From an uncultured Methanobrevibacter sp. (GTDB lineage: Archaea; Methanobacteriota; Methanobacteria; Methanobacteriales; Methanobacteriaceae): a DNA stretch of 64,000 nt. This document shows positions 1-9,755 of this stretch, in pieces. The position numbers and the translations under genes were made by a program. Location: positions 56,841-120,840 of the forward strand of contig NZ_CACXNW010000008.1 of the NCBI RefSeq assembly GCF_902769175.1, read 5' to 3'. The notes beneath the pieces were generated by a model, which was given only the letters and a program-made list of their open reading frames with translations, made no database searches and had not been told where the DNA came from. How positions within the stretch are numbered: the first letter of the stretch is position 1; each line of letters opens with the position of its first letter.

Positions 1-141
1 AAAAAAATGAATTGGGTAAATAAAATTAATAAAATAAAAAAAAGTTGCATGTATAAAAAAATGAATTGGGTAAATAAAATTAATAAAATAAAAAAAAGTT
101 GCATGTATAAAAAAATGAATTGGGTAAATAAAATAAATAAA
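1..141. repeat. 54-bp tandem repeat, about 2.6 copies
   Basis: A 54-base AT-rich unit occurs at 1-54 and 55-108 and again, partly, from 109 to about 141. Each copy contains ttgcatgtat followed by a run of A. The repeat may continue off the left edge. It is open in one plus-strand frame only because the unit length is a multiple of three and lacks stops; the encoded repeat is low complexity and I do not regard it as a protein. Confidence 0.85.
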
Positions 142-170
142 AAAATAGGCCAAATATTGGAATATTTGGC
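131..170 (-). terminator. Terminator hairpin downstream of adhesin A
   Basis: A perfect 10-bp inverted repeat (gccaaatatt, 2-base centre, aatatttggc) lies at 149-170. Read on the minus strand it is followed by a T-rich tail, as expected for the end of the adhesin transcript whose stop is 79 bp upstream. Confidence 0.6.
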
Positions 171-256
171 TTTGTTGAAATTTTATATGTTATCTTTAAC
201 TAGAGGGTTTTGGAGTAAGCTGATATCTGATGAATTATTTATCAACTATTCAATAG

Positions 257-3200
257 TTATGCCAAGATTTCATCAGATATGTTTTGATCCTTTTCAAAAC
301 TCAAATCTCCAGTTGTGGAATTGGCATAATACCCATCATCCTCATGATAAAAGACGATTTTATATGTTTCAGATGGAATATTTGACATATTATAGATTAT
401 TTGATTGTTTTCATTTGTTTTTTCATGGATTGTTTCAATCAGATTATCAAACTCATCATAGATTTCAATTGTGATGTTTTGTCCTGGGTAGGAATTATAT
501 CTAGGATGTGTTATATCAGTGTTTGTGATAGTACCATTCCAATAGGTTACATTTTTGAATGTTGGATCAGGGTATGATCTGATTGCATTAATAAAATTAT
601 TGTTTCCTGAAAAAGTTATTGTGATCTGTAAATCATCAATTTCTCCATTTAGATCGCTTGATAATGCTTTGTTTTCTAAAAATATGGAGTCTATTAAAAC
701 AATATTTTCTCCATCACAGAACATTGCAGCACCAGAATTTGCTGAGTTGTTCATAAACACTGAATTGTTCACGATAAGATTGAGATACTCACCTACAAGT
801 GAAATTGCTCCTCCATGAGTTATCGCTGAATTATTGAAGAAATTACAATCACGCATAGTGGTCTTGTTTAGTTTAAGTCCATTAATTGCTCCTCCAGTCT
901 CAGCACTGTTATTAATGAAATTACAACCTGCAATTAAGGTTTCATTAATTTCATACAGGTATACTGTTCCATAATAAGCATAGCGGTTTGTGAAATCACA
1001 ATTTTCAATAATTACATATTTTGCATTTTGTATTGCAATTGCTTCATTAATGAGATTTTCTGTACTATAACCTTCAAAATCAAAATTATCAAATGTACAA
1101 CCAGTTATATTGACGGTATCTGAATTTACACAGTGGAATGCTGTTGTTCCATTTGTAAAAGTACAATTGACTAAAGTGATATTGGCCATATCCAAGAATC
1201 TAAAGAACATGTTTCCTGCAAAATTACAGTTGTAGAACTTGAGATTATGCAATTTATATAGATACATTCCTACAGAATTATTTAGGGCATTGATTGTATA
1301 GCCGTTATCGTTAATAGTTAAATTGGAATATTCAAACACAAACCCATCAATAGAGTCCAAATCAATAGTTTCTAAATCTATTTTGTCTGGATCATAGTTT
1401 AATATGAAATCTTGTGTAAATGTGTAATTTTGTGTAAGGTTAATTATTCCATTGTCATTTGTAAAATGCCATAGGTGTTGTAGCTTACCGAACTCTCCTA
1501 CTTTTAAAACAGAACTTGTATTAAATGCTGTGTAGTAATCGTCATCGTAATGGAAAATTTTACATATGTATTTTCCAATGTCTAATATGGAATAGTCTAT
1601 GATAAGTTTTCCTGCACCATTTGTTTGTTGATTGAACTTTTTGACTAAAATGTTATTTGAGTCATATATTTCAATTGTGAAATTTTGTCCAGGACAGCTT
1701 CTCCAATTAGAAGTGCTAATGTTTGTGTTTGTAATTGTACCATTCCAATAGGTGACATTGTTGAATTCGATGTTAAACCATGAGTAAATGGCATTTATAA
1801 AATTATTGTTTCCGTTTAATGTAAGGTCTAATGTCAAATACTTATTATTGATTACTTCATAATTCGGGTTTGCCTTATTATATAGGAATTCAGAATCCTT
1901 TATTGTAACGAAAGGACTGTGATTTATATAAATGGCAGATCCGCTAGGAGCAAAATTCTTGATGAAACTGGAACGATAGAATTTGCTTTCGCTACAGTAT
2001 ACAGCACCTCCAAAGTTTAAAGCATTGTTATTGTTAAACTTTAAATTATAGAAAGTGCAGTAATTATTTGTAAATATAGCACCTGCATCGTATGCAGAGT
2101 TCTTGATGAAATTAATGCTATAAAAAGAACAGTTGTTGATACAATATATTGCACCGCCTATTCCTTTTGCAGTATTGTTTATAAAGTCATCAGCAAAGAA
2201 AGAACAGTTGTTATTACAGTATACTGCTCCACCATTTCCCATTGCAAGATTGCCTATGAAAATGAAACGAGATAAATCGCAGGAATCTTTACAGTATATT
2301 GCACCTCAGTTTTTATTTGATGAATTATTTATGAAGTAAAGGATAGATTCACGTATTATGTAATAGTCATTGTTATATATTGCACCACCGTTTTCTGCAT
2401 GATTATCTGAGAAATTACAATTTGCGAGCAATTGGTCATTGACCATGGATTTGGATTTGGATATGCTAATATAGATTGCACCTCCATTTTCCTTTGCAAA
2501 ATTGCGCACAAAGTTATTATTGGTGATATTTCCTGTGCTGAAAATCCATGCAATTGCTCCACCATTATTCAGTGCTATGTTATATTCAAAATAGCAATTA
2601 TCCAGGAGGTTTAAAGTTGAGAAATCGTAGTATATGGCCCCTCTACTTACTTCGGCATTGTTGTCTGCCAAAGTGGAATTTGAAACAGTCGTGTTTTCAG
2701 AGTAAGCCACATTTAAGGCACCTCCATTTTTGGCCTTGTTATTCTTTAAAGTACAGTTTGTTATTGTAGTTTCTGTTGTTGAATCTATGGAAACTGCTCC
2801 TCCAAATTCGCTTGCAATATTATTTTCAAAGATACAATTTCTAATAGTGATTTTTTTAGTGTTTATGTAAATTCCAGCTCCTTCCTTTGCAGTGTTGCTT
2901 TCAAATCTACAGTTTTCTGCTGATCCTTTATATAGAGCCCCTCCAAAATTAGTTGCAGTGTTATTGATGAATGTACAGTTTATAGCAGTGACTTTACCTG
3001 ATACTGTTCCTCCATTGTCATTTTTACCATTTTTTAAAATTAGGTTCTTTAGAACAATGTTTAAAGTATTATCTTTAATCAGGAATATTCTTGCAGCATT
3101 ATTTCCATTTAATGTATGTCCATTACCATTAATGGTTAAATCACGTGAAATTAGTATTCCTTGGCTATAACTTGAATCATCAGTGAAACTAAATGAGTAG

Positions 3201-3466
3201 TCCTTAGTCAGATTAATTTCCTTTTCCTGATTCTCATTAATGTCCTGATTTAAATTTGTGAATGTATTTTCATTATGCGATACTTCATTATCTTTAATCT
3301 GAACATTTGATTCAATATTCATATCTTCAATTGAAACGGAGTCAATATTCCTATTTTCAATTGAAACATTAAATTCTCCATTTATATCATCTGCGAATGC
3401 TGAATTAATAGTTAATATAGTCAACATTGCAACGATAATTATTATTCCCCATTTATAATTAAACAT
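257..3466 (-). pseudogene. Adhesin-like beta-helix surface protein A, interrupted by in-frame TGA
   Basis: Secreted adhesin-like protein of about 1069 residues. The chosen ATG at 3466 is preceded by a gaggt ribosome site and starts a clear signal peptide (MFNYKWG, hydrophobic stretch, SAFADD). The body is a Pmp-like right-handed beta-helix with many repeats of the type GGAIY and NCxFxNNxA. Two copies of a domain beginning NVTYWNGTITNT follow in the C-terminal half. Codon 387 (2308-2306) is TGA where the repeat pattern expects GGA; the frame is otherwise open from 3466 to 257, giving pieces 2306-3466 and 257-2305. No C-terminal membrane anchor or cell-wall domain is seen. The family is known in gut Methanobrevibacter and is thought to mediate attachment; the ligand is unknown. 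This may be a true pseudogene, a phase-variable state or a base error. Confidence 0.85.
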
Positions 3467-3687
3467 TTCTACCTCATTATCCGATAATGTTGTTTTAAAA
3501 TTAAATAAAATTTGTAAAAAATCCAAAATTCAATGTTTTTAGAAAATGCCCCTTTCAATGCACTTTCTGCTGTGAAATTGTTTTTAAATAAACTTTTAAA
3601 ATGTTTATGTGTATTTTCACAGATTTTTTTTATCTTGATTTTTATATAAGAACATAAATTGTCTTTTTCATGTTTTATTTTATTTAG

Positions 3688-3730
3688 GGGTTTATTTAAA
3701 GGTTTTCGAGTGCAAGTACTTACTTACAAG
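3688..3730 (-). promoter_or_regulatory. Promoter with upstream palindromic operator (adhesin A)
   Basis: On the minus strand a palindrome (plus-strand form TGCAAGT, 4 bases, ACTTACA; 3711-3728) is followed after 10 bp by a TATA-like box at 3691-3700, with a purine-rich BRE (GAAAACC) in between. A nearly identical block with the same spacing lies at 27744-27781. The implied start of transcription leaves a leader of about 200 bases before the adhesin ATG. The palindrome upstream of BRE/TATA suggests an activator site; this is inference. Confidence 0.6.
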
Positions 3731-3940
3731 AGTTAAAAGAGGGTAAAATTTATTTAAATTTAAAAAAATTATGATGATATATATCAAGTCATTTAATCAA
3801 AAAATTTCATTGCAATGATTAAAAATCAAATATTTCTTATTTTAATATGGAAATGTAATTATCCTTTCATAACAATAGGTTTCCAATGATTGAAAATCAA
3901 ATGTTTTATATCTAATAGTTTTCATATATTAAAATAGTAT

Positions 3941-4120
3941 AAAATTATATAATATTTTATAAATCGTGATTGTTGTAAAATATGACTTTAGTGAAATTAT
4001 ATGATATTTTATAAATCGTGATTGTTGTAAAATATGACTTTAGTGAAATTATGACTTTAGTGAAATTATATGATATTTTATAAATCGTGATTGTTGTAAA
4101 ATATGACTTTAGTGAAATTT
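3941..4120. repeat. 53-bp tandem repeat in the adhesin A / pyrD gap
   Basis: Units of 53 bp start at 3941, 3994 and 4063. A 17-bp internal duplication (atgactttagtgaaatt) separates the second and third. The rest of the gap 3467-4179 is AT-rich and holds the adhesin promoter block; no gene is seen. Confidence 0.85.
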
Positions 4121-4179
4121 AAAAATCAAATGTTAATATTAATATTATTTAGATTATATGTTTTAATTGGAGGTTTTTC

Positions 4180-5091
4180 ATGTTAAAAACAAAATTATGC
4201 GGCGTTAGATTAAAGAATCCATTAATGCTTGCTGCAGGTGTATTGGGAAGTCATGCTTCTTCTCTCAATTGGATTTTAAAATCTGGTGCTGGTGCAGTTG
4301 TATCTAAATCATTCTCAAAAGAACCTAATGATGGTTATAAGAATCCCACTACTGTTGCTGTAGAGGGAGGAATAATCAATGCTATTGGGCTTTCAAGTCC
4401 TGGTGTTGAAGCATTTATTGAGGAATTAGAGTCAGTAGACCGTATTAAAGGCAAATCAATTGCTTCCATTTATGGTGCAAACCCTGAGGAATTTGCTTAT
4501 GTTGCAGAAAAAGTTGCGGATTTAGTGGATATGATTGAATTAAACGTTTCATGTCCTCATGCGATGGAAGGCTATGGTACATCAATTGGCCAAAATCCTG
4601 AATTGACCCGTAATGTTGTTCAAGCGGTAAAAGATGCTGTAGATGTTCCAATTCTTGCAAAATTAACTCCAAACGTTACAGACATTTCAGAAATTGCAGT
4701 TGTTGCTGAAGAAGCTGGTGCTGATGGCTTGACTTTAATCAACTCCTTAGGTCCTGGAATGAAAATTGATATAGTAACTGGAAATCCAATTCTTGCCAAT
4801 AAATTTGGTGGAATGAGTGGTCCTGCAATCAAGCCAATTGCAGTTCGCTGTGTTTATGATGCTTACGAAGCAACTGACATTCCAATTGTTGGTGTTGGTG
4901 GAATACGTAATTATGCTGATGTTATAGAGTTTTTATATGCAGGTGCAAGTGCGGTTCAAATTGGAACTTCCATCATGTATGAAGGTCCTGAAATATTCGG
5001 AAGAATTTCAAGTGACTTAGAAGAGTTTATAGAAGAAAGCGAATTTGATTCTATTGAGGATATGGTAGGTTTTGCTCATAAGGAGCCATAG
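4180..5091 (+). CDS. pyrD: Dihydroorotate dehydrogenase B, catalytic subunit
   Basis: 303 residues, normal for the class 1B catalytic subunit. It oxidises dihydroorotate to orotate with FMN in pyrimidine synthesis. The sequence shows the FMN-binding TIM-barrel pattern: an LMLAAGVLGSH N-terminal strand, NVSCPH with the catalytic cysteine of class 1B enzymes, LAKLTPNV, and the phosphate-binding GVGGIRNYAD and GASAVQIGTS motifs near the C-terminus. The ATG at 4180 has a strong ggaggt site. pyrK follows 35 bp downstream, so the two subunits are very probably co-transcribed. Confidence 0.96.
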   Translation: MLKTKLCGVRLKNPLMLAAGVLGSHASSLNWILKSGAGAVVSKSFSKEPNDGYKNPTTVAVEGGIINAIGLSSPGVEAFIEELESVDRIKGKSIASIYGANPEEFAYVAEKVADLVDMIELNVSCPHAMEGYGTSIGQNPELTRNVVQAVKDAVDVPILAKLTPNVTDISEIAVVAEEAGADGLTLINSLGPGMKIDIVTGNPILANKFGGMSGPAIKPIAVRCVYDAYEATDIPIVGVGGIRNYADVIEFLYAGASAVQIGTSIMYEGPEIFGRISSDLEEFIEESEFDSIEDMVGFAHKEP

Positions 5092-5126
5092 TTTTGTAGA
5101 AAGTTTTGTTTAGATGTGGTGATAGA

Positions 5127-5936
5127 ATGAATGTACCTCAAGTTATAGAGATTAAAAAGATTATAGAGGAAACTCCTACAATTAAAACTTTTATTTTTGA
5201 TTGGACTATGGTTGGTGAAAATATTCCATCTCCAGGACAGTTTGTAATGGTATGGAATTTTAAGGATGAAAAGCCAATGTCCATTTCATATATTGATGTA
5301 GCTAAAGGAGAGTTAGGCATAACCGTTAAAAAGGTTGGGGAATTCACTGAAGACCTTCACACCTTAAAGGAAGGTGACAAGTTAGGTTTAAGAGGGCCTT
5401 ATGGAAATGGCTTTGACACTGACTTAAGGGATATGCGAGTATTAGCTATTGGCGGTGGAGTAGGTATGGCACCTATTGCATCCTTTACTGAAGCTGCTTT
5501 AAAGAATAAGGCTAAAGTAGATGTTGTTTGTGCTGCACAGACCAAGGATGAATTATTATTTGACACTCGCTTAAAGGCAAAAGGCGCAAAGGTTTATACT
5601 TGTACTAATGATGGATCATGTGGTTTTAAAGGATTTGCAACCCATAGGGTTTTGGAATTAATTGAACATAAAGAGTATGATTGGGCTGTAGTATGTGGTC
5701 CTGAAGTAATGATGAGATCTTTATACGGCAGCTTAGAGGCACATATGATTGATGGGGAATACTCTATGGAACGTTATATGAAATGTGCAATAGGGGTTTG
5801 CGGTCAATGCTGTGTAGATAATACCGGTTGGAGAATTTGTGCAGAAGGGCCTGTATTCTCATCTGATCAAGTTTCTGAAATTGTAGAGTTCGGTAAGTTC
5901 CATAGGACAGCATCTGGATTGAAAGAGTATTTCTAA
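5127..5936 (+). CDS. pyrK: Dihydroorotate dehydrogenase B, electron transfer subunit
   Basis: 269 residues from the ATG at 5127, which follows a ggtgat ribosome site; an upstream TTG at 5106 is in frame but less likely. PyrK passes electrons from PyrD-bound FMN through FAD and a 2Fe-2S cluster to NAD. Visible motifs are an FAD domain (PGQFVMVW), a nucleotide-binding GGGVGMAPIAS segment, and a C-terminal cluster motif with cysteines spaced C-x4-C-x2-C-x9-C (CAIGVCGQCC to WRIC). It sits directly after pyrD, its known partner. Confidence 0.95.
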   Translation: MNVPQVIEIKKIIEETPTIKTFIFDWTMVGENIPSPGQFVMVWNFKDEKPMSISYIDVAKGELGITVKKVGEFTEDLHTLKEGDKLGLRGPYGNGFDTDLRDMRVLAIGGGVGMAPIASFTEAALKNKAKVDVVCAAQTKDELLFDTRLKAKGAKVYTCTNDGSCGFKGFATHRVLELIEHKEYDWAVVCGPEVMMRSLYGSLEAHMIDGEYSMERYMKCAIGVCGQCCVDNTGWRICAEGPVFSSDQVSEIVEFGKFHRTASGLKEYF

Positions 5937-5973
5937 ATTTTTAAAATCGAAGAATGACTTAATTAATGATAAC

Positions 5974-7137
5974 ATGTTTAATCTTAGTGAAAGCAAATAT
6001 GGTCTGCAAATAGTGATTGTAATAATCTTTTTATTATTGTCATTATTTACTGTAATGCCTGTATTGAATATGGTATTGCTTGGTGCAATGATAGCCTATG
6101 GTCTTGCACCTCTTGCAAATAGGATTCAATCAAAGGTCCGGTTTAGTTCTATTTCTATTTTCCTGGCAATCCTATTGGTAATCATTCCATTGATACTATT
6201 ATTCATATATGTATTTTGGGAAATCGCAGTTTTTGCCAATATGTTTTTCAGTTCTCAAAATCTTTCTTTAACTTCTGGGATTGATTTGAATGCAGCCATC
6301 GCTACATTGATTCAAGCATTGCCTATAGAACTTCAAGGGCTTGTAAAACCTTATGTTGGTACTTTAACTGAGGGAATACACCAAGCCTTAACTTATGTAT
6401 TTGGCTATGCTGTGAAGTTCATAAGGAATTTTTCCGATGTATTGGTTCAATTGTTTGTATTGATCTGTTCCATCTATTATTTTACCCGTGATGGAGATAA
6501 GGTATTGGAATATGTTTTTGTATTTATTCCAGATGAACATAAGCCTTTCTTTGAAAAGACCTTAGCTGATGTGGCAAATGTTTTAAAATCTATATTTTAT
6601 GGTCATTTCCTAACAGCAATAATTATAGGTATTATGGGTGGTGTAGGCTATTATCTCTTAGGATATAAGTTTGCATTGTTTTTAGGAATTGTAACAGGTA
6701 TAGCTCAACTGGTTCCGATTTTCGGTCCTTGGATTGTTTATTGGGTATGGGCTATTTATTCATTTTTCATCCTTGGAGACATTACACAAGGAATCCTGAC
6801 CATACTATGGGGTTTTGTATTGAGTATGAGTGATATGTACATTCGTCCAATGCTTGCAAGTAATTATGTTGATATGCCTTCTTTAATTCTTTTAGTTGGA
6901 TTTATGGCAGGGCCATATGTATTTGGAATTGTTGGATTCATATTGGGACCTTTAATTTTAGGAATTGCTTATGCAGTTATCAAGTCTCTTAAGGAAGAGA
7001 TTGAAGCAGAGAAGTTAGATGAGGAAGAAGAGAAATCCGATGTGGAAGAAGAGAAATCAGATCTGGAAACAGAGAAATTAGAAAATGATGAAGAGAAATC
7101 TGATATGGAAAAAGAGAAATTGGAGAATGAAAATTAA
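5974..7137 (+). CDS. AI-2E family transporter (UPF0118) membrane protein
   Basis: 387 residues with about seven or eight hydrophobic segments, beginning with a membrane helix pair (LQIVIVIIFLLLSLFTVMP, MVLLGAMIAYGLA). The C-terminal half carries the family pattern GVGYYLLGYKFALFLGI and QLVPIFGPWIV. Members export diverse small molecules or act as cation/proton antiporters; the substrate cannot be read from sequence. The last 45 residues form a very acidic, degenerate repeat (EEEKSDVE-like), an unusual cytoplasmic tail. The gene starts 37 bp after pyrK and may share its transcript. Its 3' end, including the stop, is duplicated in tandem just downstream. Confidence 0.88.
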   Translation: MFNLSESKYGLQIVIVIIFLLLSLFTVMPVLNMVLLGAMIAYGLAPLANRIQSKVRFSSISIFLAILLVIIPLILLFIYVFWEIAVFANMFFSSQNLSLTSGIDLNAAIATLIQALPIELQGLVKPYVGTLTEGIHQALTYVFGYAVKFIRNFSDVLVQLFVLICSIYYFTRDGDKVLEYVFVFIPDEHKPFFEKTLADVANVLKSIFYGHFLTAIIIGIMGGVGYYLLGYKFALFLGIVTGIAQLVPIFGPWIVYWVWAIYSFFILGDITQGILTILWGFVLSMSDMYIRPMLASNYVDMPSLILLVGFMAGPYVFGIVGFILGPLILGIAYAVIKSLKEEIEAEKLDEEEEKSDVEEEKSDLETEKLENDEEKSDMEKEKLENEN

Positions 7138-7201
7138 AAAAAGGATGGATCTGACGATTATTGGAGAATGAAAATTAAAAAAAGGATGAATCTGACGATT
7201 A
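7120..7201. repeat. 41-bp tandem duplication of a gene 3' end
   Basis: The 41 bases at 7120-7160, which include the last codons and stop of the AI-2E-family gene, are repeated almost exactly at 7161-7201 (one mismatch, ggatggatc versus ggatgaatc). Confidence 0.9.
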
Positions 7202-7318
7202 TTAGATTATTATAAATCTTAAGATGCTATTAAAAAGTAGTTCTTTCGGATTTTGTTTGTGTTCTGTTGGTTGTTAAAAGAAATATTGTTCTTTCGGAAT
7301 TGATTGTAGGTTGATAGG

Positions 7319-9241
7319 ATGGTAAAAAGAAATATTGTTCTTTTGGATATTGATTATATCACTTTTGAAGAAAAGCCAGTAATGCGTTTATTTGGTAAAG
7401 TAAAGGAAGATAATTCTAAGGATTTAATCGCTTTAGACGACAGTTTCATTCCTTATTTGTATATTTTGCCAAAAAGCGATATTGAAAAATGTATGGCAGA
7501 TATAGCTGAACTTAAGGAAGAAGGGGAAATTGAATATACTGAAATCGAAAAGGTTCTCAAAAAGGATTTCCAAGTTCCTACTGAATTTATTAAAATGACT
7601 TTCACCCATCCTCAGGATGTTCCTAAATACAGAGATAAGATTTGGGACTTAAATTCTGTAAAACAGCTTAGAGAACATGATATTCCATTTTACAGAAGAT
7701 ATTTGATAGACAATGCTTTAGTTCCTATGGCTGAATTGGAATTGGAAGGGGAATTGATTGATTCCTTTGAAACTATTGATTCTGACAGTGATAATCTAGA
7801 AATACTTAAATTAACAGAATCTCCAAAAACAGCAAATACTGATTTTCAGCAATTTAGGATGATGAGCTTTGACTTGGAAGTTCGAAACCCTCACGGAATG
7901 CCAAATCCTGATGAGGATGAGATCATCATGATTGGTATTGACAGTAATGTAGGTGTGAGAAAGGTTATCTCTACAAAAGGGGATGAATTTGAGCATGATC
8001 CTGAAATGTACTTTATAGAAAAGGTAGATACGGAAAAGGAAATGATAGAATCCTTTGTCAAAACAGTAAAGGAAAACAATATTGATATTATAATTGGCTA
8101 TAACTCTGATGTATTTGACTTCCCATATCTTAATGATAGGGCTAAATTATGGGGCGTTGACCTTGACTTAGGTGTCGACGGTTCTGGAATTAAATTTATG
8201 AGAAGAGGCTACAATAATGCAGCCACTTTTAAAGGTCTTCTTCATGTTGATTTGTATTTGGTTATGCGAAGATACATGTCTCTTGATAGATATACTTTAG
8301 AAAGGGTCTATTTTGAGTTCTTTGGAGAAGAAAAGATTGATGTTCCTGGAGAGAGAATCTATGAGTTTTGGGATAATGGAGGCAGGGAGCTTAAAAGCTT
8401 ATTTAAATATTCATTAGATGATGTAGTATCCACATTAAAGATTGCTCAAGAGACATTGCCTCTCAACTTGGAATTGACTCGTATAGTTTGCCAGCCTTTT
8501 GTTGACGTGACTCGTATGACAACTGGAACACAAGCTGAATGGTACTTGGTTAGAAAGGCCTATGAAGCAAATGAAGTAGTTCCTAACAAGCCTAATATGA
8601 CTATGAAAAACATTGGGGAAAGGGGAAGCAATTCTGGAGGATATGTTAAGGAACCTGAAATTGGATTGCATGAAAATTTAGTTCAATTCGACTTTAAGAG
8701 TCTGTATCCTACATTAATTATTTCAAAAAACATTTCTCCTGATGTTTTAGTTAAGGATAATGTATCCTACAATTCTAAATTTGAAGACTTTGAAACTGGC
8801 TATGATGATATAGACAATCTTAGAGAAGAGGAATTGTCTCAAGAGATAGATAATGATGATGAGTACTACATTTCACCTGAGCACTTTTTCAAGTTTAAAA
8901 AAGAGCCTCAAGGTTTTATTCCTTCAGCATTAGAGGATATTCTAAATGAAAGGTTTGCTGTAAAGAACAGAATGAAGGCAACTGATGATCCAATCTTGAA
9001 AAAGAGTTTGGATGTTCAGCAACAGGCTTTAAAGCGTTTGGCTAATACAATGTATGGAGTTTATGGATTCTTGAGATTCCGTTGGTATTCCTTTGAATGT
9101 GCTCAAGCAATTACTGCATGGGGACGTCAACATATTAAAAAAGCTATGAAGGAAGCTGAAGATTATGGTTTTAAAGCCATTTATGCAGATACTGATGGTT
9201 TCTATGCTAAATATGTACCTGAAATGAAGAAAGAAGAATGA
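7319..9241 (+). CDS. polB: DNA polymerase family B, large fragment (split PolB1)
   Basis: 640 residues. The order of motifs is N-terminal domain, 3'-5' exonuclease (Exo I FDLEV near 184-188, Exo II IIGYNSDVFDFPYL, Exo III YSLDDVVST) and polymerase palm/fingers (motif A DFKSLYPT, motif B KRLANTMYGVYGF, motif C YADTDG near 622-627). The protein ends 13 residues after motif C, so the thumb and C-terminal part are missing. In Methanothermobacter PolB is naturally split into two separate genes at about this point, so this is most likely the large subunit and not a truncation; the small subunit gene is not in the window. Replicative or repair DNA synthesis. The start codons are echoed by a partial duplication just upstream (7273-7310). 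Confidence 0.92.
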   Translation: MVKRNIVLLDIDYITFEEKPVMRLFGKVKEDNSKDLIALDDSFIPYLYILPKSDIEKCMADIAELKEEGEIEYTEIEKVLKKDFQVPTEFIKMTFTHPQDVPKYRDKIWDLNSVKQLREHDIPFYRRYLIDNALVPMAELELEGELIDSFETIDSDSDNLEILKLTESPKTANTDFQQFRMMSFDLEVRNPHGMPNPDEDEIIMIGIDSNVGVRKVISTKGDEFEHDPEMYFIEKVDTEKEMIESFVKTVKENNIDIIIGYNSDVFDFPYLNDRAKLWGVDLDLGVDGSGIKFMRRGYNNAATFKGLLHVDLYLVMRRYMSLDRYTLERVYFEFFGEEKIDVPGERIYEFWDNGGRELKSLFKYSLDDVVSTLKIAQETLPLNLELTRIVCQPFVDVTRMTTGTQAEWYLVRKAYEANEVVPNKPNMTMKNIGERGSNSGGYVKEPEIGLHENLVQFDFKSLYPTLIISKNISPDVLVKDNVSYNSKFEDFETGYDDIDNLREEELSQEIDNDDEYYISPEHFFKFKKEPQGFIPSALEDILNERFAVKNRMKATDDPILKKSLDVQQQALKRLANTMYGVYGFLRFRWYSFECAQAITAWGRQHIKKAMKEAEDYGFKAIYADTDGFYAKYVPEMKKEE

Positions 9242-9338
9242 ATTTTAGTTATTTTATTAAATTATTATTGGGATTATTATTTTAAATAGTTTTAAATAAA
9301 TAAGAGCATTGAATTATTGATTATACGGATGTGAGTTT

Positions 9339-9725
9339 ATGGAAGAGAAGATTGCTTTAGCAGCATGTAGTGGAATGAGTCCAAATGGTTTAGTTGCAAG
9401 AGTTGCAGTTCATGACTTAACTATTGATGATGTGGAAGTATTGTCCATTTGTATGGGTTCAACTTCTGCAAATGTCACTGGCTTTAAAAGAATGCTTGAT
9501 AAGTATCCTATTTTAGCAATCAATGGTTGTGAAGGTAATTGTGTTGGTAAAATATTGGAACAAAAGGGAATTCAAGTTATAGATGAACTTAATGTTGGAG
9601 ATATTTTAGCAGAAACTGAACACAAAGCTAATGATGCTGCAAGATTGGATGATGAAGGAGAAATTTGTGTAAAAATTGTTAAGGATGTTATTGAAAATAA
9701 AATCAATGAGCTTGATTTGGAATAA
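9339..9725 (+). CDS. DGC-type putative zinc-binding protein
   Basis: 128 residues. The cysteine pattern (AACSGMSPNG near the start, SICMGS, INGCEGNC in the middle) matches the DGC-domain family, small proteins thought to bind zinc through conserved cysteines, with NGC in place of the DGC triplet. The function of the family is unknown. An acidic C-terminal tail follows. It is followed 30 bp later by an unknown gene and may form a two-gene unit with it. Confidence 0.7.
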   Translation: MEEKIALAACSGMSPNGLVARVAVHDLTIDDVEVLSICMGSTSANVTGFKRMLDKYPILAINGCEGNCVGKILEQKGIQVIDELNVGDILAETEHKANDAARLDDEGEICVKIVKDVIENKINELDLE

Positions 9726-9755
9726 TTTCCTTATTGATTTCTGGTGGTGAACTAA

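Noticed and set aside
7-474. Plus-strand open frame of 155 codons with an 18-residue repeat
   Set aside because: It is formed by the 54-bp tandem repeat and then runs antisense through the end of adhesin A; low complexity, no ribosome site and no protein-like character.
2306-2308. TGA as selenocysteine or TAA at 62675 as a recoded codon
   Set aside because: The TGA replaces an expected glycine with no SECIS-like element seen, and TAA is not known to be recoded in these archaea.
3941-4120. Possible CRISPR array
   Set aside because: The 53-bp units are directly adjacent with no variable spacers, so this is a tandem repeat. The same applies to the other arrays; no cas genes were seen.
7319-9241. 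polB as a truncated pseudogene
   Set aside because: The end point agrees with the known split PolB of Methanobacteriales and no thumb-domain frame follows.
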